Assembly: GCA_048500255.1 (NCBI GenBank)
Contig: JASNYH010000001.1
Span: forward strand, 930,001 to 994,000
Source of the DNA: JAMHWF01 sp048500255
GTDB taxonomy: Bacteria > Pseudomonadota > Gammaproteobacteria > Burkholderiales > Burkholderiaceae_C
Length of the DNA stretch: 64,000 nt
Reading direction: 5' to 3'
Shown here: positions 60,071 through 64,000 of the stretch, piece by piece
Layout of the letters: the number at the start of each line of letters is the position of its first letter
Numbering within the stretch: position 1 is the stretch's first letter
Position numbers and translations under genes: made by a program
The notes under the pieces: generated by a model
Seen by the model: only the letters and a program-made list of their open reading frames with translations
The model's database searches: none
What the model was told of the DNA's origin: nothing

Positions 60071-62256
60071 GCGACGGCCCTCCCGCTGTCGGCCATCACG
60101 CGCGCGAAGCCGGCCTTGATCTCCTCGATGCCGACGACGGCGGCGCGCTCGAGCACCTTCGACACGCAGGGCGCCGATTCGCCGCCGTGGATGCGCGCGA
60201 CGGGCTGGTCGAGATCGTCGAAGCAGCGCCGCTGGACCTCGTCGGCGAGCATCGCGCCGTACGACACCGTGAGCGGGCTCTGCTCCAGCACGACGACGTT
60301 GTGCGTCTTGCGCACGCTCGCGCCGATCGTCTCCCAGTCGATGCCGGCGCGGTCGAGCGAGCGCAGGTCGATGACCTCGACGTCGATGCCCATCGCCTCG
60401 GCGGCCTGCACCGCCAGCGGCACCATCGCGAGATAGGTCAGCACCGTGAACGCCGTGCCGCGGCGCACCACCTTGGCCTTGCCGAGCGGGATGTGATAGT
60501 CGTGGTCGTCGAGCGGGCCCGTGCCCGTGGTGTTGTAGAGCGCCACGTGCTCGATGACGAGCACCGGATCCTCGCAGCGCAGCGCGCTGTTCATCAGGCC
60601 GACGTAGTCGAACGGCGTCGACGGCGCGACGATGCGCCAGCCCGGCCACATCGCATAGAGGCCGGCCGGGTCCATCGAGTGCTGCGAGCCGTAGCCGGTG
60701 CCGATGGCGCACTTGGTGCGCAGCACCAGCGGCACGTCGGCATCGCCGCCGAACATGTGGCGAGCCTTGGCGATCTGGTTGAACGCCTGGTCGGCGGCGA
60801 CGAGCGAGAAGTCGGCGTACATCAGCTCGACGACGGGCCGATAGGTGCCCTCGACGGCGACGCCGCCGGCCAGCCCGAGGAAGCCCTGCTCGGCGATCGG
60901 CGCCGGCACGATGCGGTCGGGGAAGCGCGCCGCCAGGCCCTTGGTGGCGCCGTTCGTGCCGCCCTTGAGGCGGTGCACGTCCTCGCCCATCACGAAGATG
61001 CGCTCGTCGGTCTCCATGCGCCGGCCCATCACGGCCGCGACGGCGTCGACGAAGCGCACGTCGCCGGTGCGCCCGGTGGCCGTCTCGAGCTCCTCGAAGC
61101 GCACGCCGGCGAACTCAGACAGGTCGCCGCGCAGGCCCTCGTCGCGCGACTCGGGGCGCGGCCACAGCGCGGGCACGATGCGGCGCTTGCCGCCCTCGGC
61201 CGGCTCGGTGAGCGCGGCGGCGATCGGCTGCATCGCCTCGACGGCGCGCCGTCGCAGCTCGGCATCCTCGCCGTCGGCGAGCCAGCCGCGCTGCCGGGCC
61301 TCGGCGGTCATGCGGCCCAGCGGGTCGCGCTGGCGCCAGCGCTCCTCTTCCTCCTTCGTGCGGTAGCCGAAGGCGCTGCCGGGCAGGCTGCCGCTGTGGT
61401 GCAGGTAGCGGTAGAGCTCGGCCTCGATCAGCGCCGGGCCGCCGCCCTGGCGCATGGCCTCGAGCGCCATGCGCACGGCCAGGCGCACGGCCAGCGGGTC
61501 CATGCCGTCGACGCGGTACGCCGGCATGCCGTAGGCCGTGCCGCGCGACGACAGCCGCGTCTCGCGCGTCTCCTCGGAAAGCGTCGTCGACACGGCGTAG
61601 CCGTTGTTCTCGACGAAGAAGACGAGCGGCAGCTGCCACAGCGCGGCGAGATTGAGCGTCTCGCAGACGGCGCCGATGTTCATCGCGCCATCGCCGAAGA
61701 AGGTGAACACGGCGTCGCCGCGGCCCTGGCGGCGCTTGGCCCAGGCCAGGCCCGCGGCGATCGGCACGCCGCCGCCGACGATGGCGTTGGTGCCCATCGC
61801 GCCGGCCTCGGCCCAGCGCAGGTGCATCGAGCCGCCGCGCCCGCGACAGAAGCCCTCTGCCAGGCCCATGATCTCGGCCAGCGCGCGGCGCAGGAAATGG
61901 CGCACATCGGGCGCATCGGCGTCGCGGCGCAGGTCGAAGCCCACGGGGCGCAGGTGGCGCAGACCCTTGACGAGGAACTGGTGGTGGCCGCGGTGCGAGC
62001 CCGTGATCATGTCGCTGGAGCGCGCCTCGGCGAGCGCGCCGACGGCGCCGCCCTCCTGGCCGATGCTCGAGTGCGCCGGGCCGTGCACCAGCCCCTCGCC
62101 CTCGAGCGCGAGCACGGTCTCCTCGAAGGCACGCACGACGTGCGCAATGCCCAGCATGTCGCGCAGCGCGTCGGCGCCCAGCGCGTCCCAGTCGGCGGCC
62201 GTGGAGCGCACTTCGAGCCACGCGGGCACGGGTTCCAGCTTGACGATCTCGGGCAT
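60067..62256 (-). CDS. Fused E1 alpha-beta of a 2-oxoacid-dehydrogenase-like complex (ThDP)
   Basis: The 729-residue protein contains both E1 halves. Residues about 30-350 are E1 alpha: FCRGRGGSMHLR, ThDP motif GDGAMNIGAVCETLN ending in FVENNGYA, and SRGTAYGMPAYRVDG. After a linker (about 350-395), E1 beta follows: IFVMGEDVHRLKGGTNGATK, PIAEQGFLGLAGG, and AGIDWETIGASVRKTHNVVV. Most bacteria of this group with an acetoin or pyruvate-type E1 encode alpha and beta apart, so the fusion is noteworthy. No typical ribosome site is seen at ATG 62256; a 103-bp gap separates it from the aldehyde dehydrogenase gene and may hold a promoter. Confidence 0.92.
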   Translation of the reverse strand: MPEIVKLEPVPAWLEVRSTAADWDALGADALRDMLGIAHVVRAFEETVLALEGEGLVHGPAHSSIGQEGGAVGALAEARSSDMITGSHRGHHQFLVKGLRHLRPVGFDLRRDADAPDVRHFLRRALAEIMGLAEGFCRGRGGSMHLRWAEAGAMGTNAIVGGGVPIAAGLAWAKRRQGRGDAVFTFFGDGAMNIGAVCETLNLAALWQLPLVFFVENNGYAVSTTLSEETRETRLSSRGTAYGMPAYRVDGMDPLAVRLAVRMALEAMRQGGGPALIEAELYRYLHHSGSLPGSAFGYRTKEEEERWRQRDPLGRMTAEARQRGWLADGEDAELRRRAVEAMQPIAAALTEPAEGGKRRIVPALWPRPESRDEGLRGDLSEFAGVRFEELETATGRTGDVRFVDAVAAVMGRRMETDERIFVMGEDVHRLKGGTNGATKGLAARFPDRIVPAPIAEQGFLGLAGGVAVEGTYRPVVELMYADFSLVAADQAFNQIAKARHMFGGDADVPLVLRTKCAIGTGYGSQHSMDPAGLYAMWPGWRIVAPSTPFDYVGLMNSALRCEDPVLVIEHVALYNTTGTGPLDDHDYHIPLGKAKVVRRGTAFTVLTYLAMVPLAVQAAEAMGIDVEVIDLRSLDRAGIDWETIGASVRKTHNVVVLEQSPLTVSYGAMLADEVQRRCFDDLDQPVARIHGGESAPCVSKVLERAAVVGIEEIKAGFARVMADSGRAVA

Positions 62257-62359
62257 GGCGGCTTGGTCGGAAAGTTCGGTCGTTCGATCGGTCGTCTTGC
62301 GGCTGCGGCGCGGCGCGGGGCCGGCCGCGGCGAAGGTCAGTGGCGCACGGCGGGCGGCT

Positions 62360-63832
62360 TCAGGCTTGCGCCGGCTCGACGCCGCCGACGCACAGGTACT
62401 TGATCTCGAGGTACTCGTCGATGCCGTACTTCGAGCCCTCGCGGCCGAGCCCCGACTGCTTGACGCCGCCGAACGGCGCCACCTCGTTGGAGATCAGCCC
62501 CTCGTTGATGCCGACCATGCCGTACTCGAGCGCCTCGGCGACGCGCACGATGCGGCCGACATCGCGCGCATAGAAGTACGACGCGAGGCCGAACTCGGTG
62601 TCGTTGGCCATGCGGATCGCCTCGGCCTCGTCCGCGAAGCGGAACAGCGGCGCCACCGGGCCGAAGGTCTCTTCGCGCGCCACGGCCATCGCGGGCGTCA
62701 CGTCGGCGAGCACCGTCGGCTCGTAGAAGCTGCCGCCGAGCGCATGGCGCTTGCCGCCGAGCAGCACGCGCGCGCCCTTGGCCGTGGCGTCGGCGACGTG
62801 CGCCTCGACCTTCTCGAGCGCCGCGCGGTCGATCAGCGGGCCCTGCTGCGCGCCTTCGGTGAAGCCGTCGGCGACCTTGAGCTTCGACACGGCCGCGACG
62901 AGCTTGGCGGCGAAGGCGTCGTAGACGCTCGCCTGCACCAGCACGCGGTTGACGCACACGCAGGTCTGGCCCGTGTTGCGGTACTTCGACGCGATGGCGC
63001 CCTTGACGGCGGCGTCGAGGTCGGCGTCGTCGAACACGATGAAGGGCGCGTTGCCGCCGAGTTCGAGCGAGAGCTTCTTGATCGTCGGCGCGCACTGCGC
63101 CATCAGCTCGCGGCCGATCTCCGTCGAGCCGGTGAACGAGAGCTTGCGCACCGTCGGGTTGGCGGTCAGCTCGCCGCCGATGGCCGCGGCCGAGCCGGTG
63201 ACGACGTTGACGACGCCCTTCGGAATGCCCGCGCGCAGTGCCAGCTCGGCCAGCGCCAGCGCCGAGAAGGGCGTCTGGCTCGCCGGCTTGACGACGACGG
63301 TGCAGCCCGCGGCCAGCGCCGGGCCGACCTTGCGCGTGATCATCGCGTTGGGGAAGTTCCACGGCGTGATCGCCGCGACCACGCCCACCGGCTGCTTGAT
63401 CGCGACGATGCGGCGGTCGGTCGCCGGCGCGGGGATCGTGTCGCCGTAGATGCGCTTGGCTTCCTCGGCGAACCACTCGATGAACGACGCGCCGTAGGCC
63501 ACCTCGCCGCGCGCCTCGGCCAGCGGCTTGCCCTGTTCGGCCGTCATGATCGCGGCGAGGTCGTCCTGGTGCGCCATCATCAGCTCGAACCACTTGCGCA
63601 GCAGGTTCGAGCGCTCCTTGGCCGGGCGCGCGCGCCACGCCGGCCAGGCGGCGTCGGCGGCGGCGATGGCACGCCGCGTCTCGGCGGCGCCCATCCTCGG
63701 CACCGTGCCGAGCGTCTGGCCGTCGGCGGGGTTGGTGACGGTGATGCGTTCGCCGTTGTCGGCGGCCAGCCACTCGCCGTCGATGCAGCAGGCCTCGCGC
63801 AGCAGCGTCGGGTCCTTCAGCTTGATCGTCAT
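62360..63832 (-). CDS. NAD(P)-dependent succinate-semialdehyde-type dehydrogenase
   Basis: The 490-residue aldehyde dehydrogenase has WNFPNAMITRKVGPALAAG, FTGSTEIGRELM, Glu in LELGGNAPFIVFDDADLD, catalytic Cys in NTGQTCVCVNRVLVQ, and GMVGINEGLISNEVAPFGG. The double-Cys context and Arg/Ser pattern (EVAPFGGVKQSGLGREG) match GabD-type succinate-semialdehyde dehydrogenases. It would oxidise a dicarboxylic semialdehyde to succinate or glutarate, a plausible outlet for a ring-cleavage product in this operon. The M24-type gene stop is 17 bp upstream, so it is in the same transcript. Confidence 0.88.
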   Translation of the reverse strand: MTIKLKDPTLLREACCIDGEWLAADNGERITVTNPADGQTLGTVPRMGAAETRRAIAAADAAWPAWRARPAKERSNLLRKWFELMMAHQDDLAAIMTAEQGKPLAEARGEVAYGASFIEWFAEEAKRIYGDTIPAPATDRRIVAIKQPVGVVAAITPWNFPNAMITRKVGPALAAGCTVVVKPASQTPFSALALAELALRAGIPKGVVNVVTGSAAAIGGELTANPTVRKLSFTGSTEIGRELMAQCAPTIKKLSLELGGNAPFIVFDDADLDAAVKGAIASKYRNTGQTCVCVNRVLVQASVYDAFAAKLVAAVSKLKVADGFTEGAQQGPLIDRAALEKVEAHVADATAKGARVLLGGKRHALGGSFYEPTVLADVTPAMAVAREETFGPVAPLFRFADEAEAIRMANDTEFGLASYFYARDVGRIVRVAEALEYGMVGINEGLISNEVAPFGGVKQSGLGREGSKYGIDEYLEIKYLCVGGVEPAQA

Positions 63833-63849
63833 GGCGGACCGCCTCGCGT

Positions 63850-64000
63850 CAGAACACGTCGCAGCCGGGCAGGCCGCACGAGATCAGGCGGTCCGACGGG
63901 AAGTTGGTGATGACCTCGCAGCCGTCCTTCGTGACGACGACTTCCTCCTCGATGCGCGCCGCGCCCGAGCCGTCGGCCGCGCCCTTCCACGTCTCGACCG
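63850..64000 (-). CDS. M24-family metallopeptidase-like protein, C-terminal part only
   Basis: Only the last 50 codons are in the window; the gene continues beyond the right edge. The visible end, with AARIEEEVVVTKDGCEVITN and RLISCGLPGCDVF, is the usual C-terminus of M24 creatinase/aminopeptidase-P-fold proteins, where the Glu in RIEEEV binds a metal. The family also contains creatinases and DMSP-cleaving DddP, so no substrate is given. Confidence 0.7.

Noticed and set aside
62276..62295. Direct repeat TCGGTCGT twice, 12 bp apart, between the E1 and dehydrogenase genes
   Set aside because: Short and GC-rich, with no further copies, so I could not tell it from chance in this composition.

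Overview
The window is very GC-rich, densely packed and almost entirely coding. It looks like the chromosome of a Gram-negative bacterium, most likely a betaproteobacterium of the Burkholderiales. The outer-membrane DUF1302/DUF1329 pair, a TonB receptor, an RND/MMPL transporter, several LysR regulators, NnrS and a Tar-like chemoreceptor support this. The taxonomic call is inference. No rRNA, tRNA, CRISPR array, insertion sequence or phage gene is visible. Most genes form overlapping, co-directional operons (ATGA or GTGA overlaps).

Region 1 (1-18981, plus strand) looks like one demethylation regulon. First comes a complete corrinoid methyl-transfer module: a UroD-type methyltransferase (cut by the window edge), a corrinoid protein, two reactivation-type proteins (one like the MetH activation domain, one RACo), a methyl-THF:corrinoid methyltransferase, an amidohydrolase, FolD, and a methylene-THF reductase carrying an N-terminal Cys-rich MTHFR-C domain. 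Next are a five-gene Liv-type ABC importer, a MarR regulator, and a CYP199A-like P450 with its own ferredoxin and ferredoxin reductase. A LuxR-type regulator and a VanA-like Rieske oxygenase close the region. Three promoters (about 1002, 8769 and 14125) share an unusual element: GTTG repeated exactly every 16 bp, with one copy forming a palindrome ending in CAACTA. The corrinoid promoter also has a perfect FNR box (984-997) at class II distance. I read this as a substrate-induced regulon pairing an oxygen-independent demethylase with oxygen-dependent ones.

Region 2 (19008-41242) is a catabolic block read outward in two arms from about 35.4 kb. The minus arm has DUF1302, DUF1329, a YCF48-like protein, an RND transporter, an EthD protein and a PhlG-like candidate C-C hydrolase. 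After a 259-bp gap it continues with HyuA and HyuB (ketone-carboxylase/hydantoinase family), a SnoaL protein, an acyl-CoA ligase, an enoyl-CoA hydratase and a LysR regulator. The plus arm has a second EthD-like protein, a second SnoaL protein, a phytoene-desaturase-like flavoprotein, an SDR and a ThDP enzyme. The substrate is unknown, possibly a hydrophobic acyl-aromatic or phenolic ketone.

Region 3 (41265-49463) has a chemoreceptor on the minus strand, divergent from an operon of TonB receptor, NitT/TauT-like ABC importer and NnrS. That operon is preceded by a second FNR/DNR-type box (43007-43020) at class II distance. Two small orphan genes follow. Region 4 (49623-53671) encodes TreZ and a glycogen-debranching-type glucosidase. 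Region 5 (53693-64000, minus strand) has a LysR regulator, a molybdopterin oxidoreductase, and a full 2-oxoacid-dehydrogenase-like set (E3, E2, fused E1 alpha/beta) with a VOC protein. A succinate-semialdehyde-type dehydrogenase and the C-terminus of an M24 peptidase end it. This composition recalls the hydroxybenzoquinone-dehydrogenase clusters of anaerobic resorcinol degraders, though that link is from memory and unproven.
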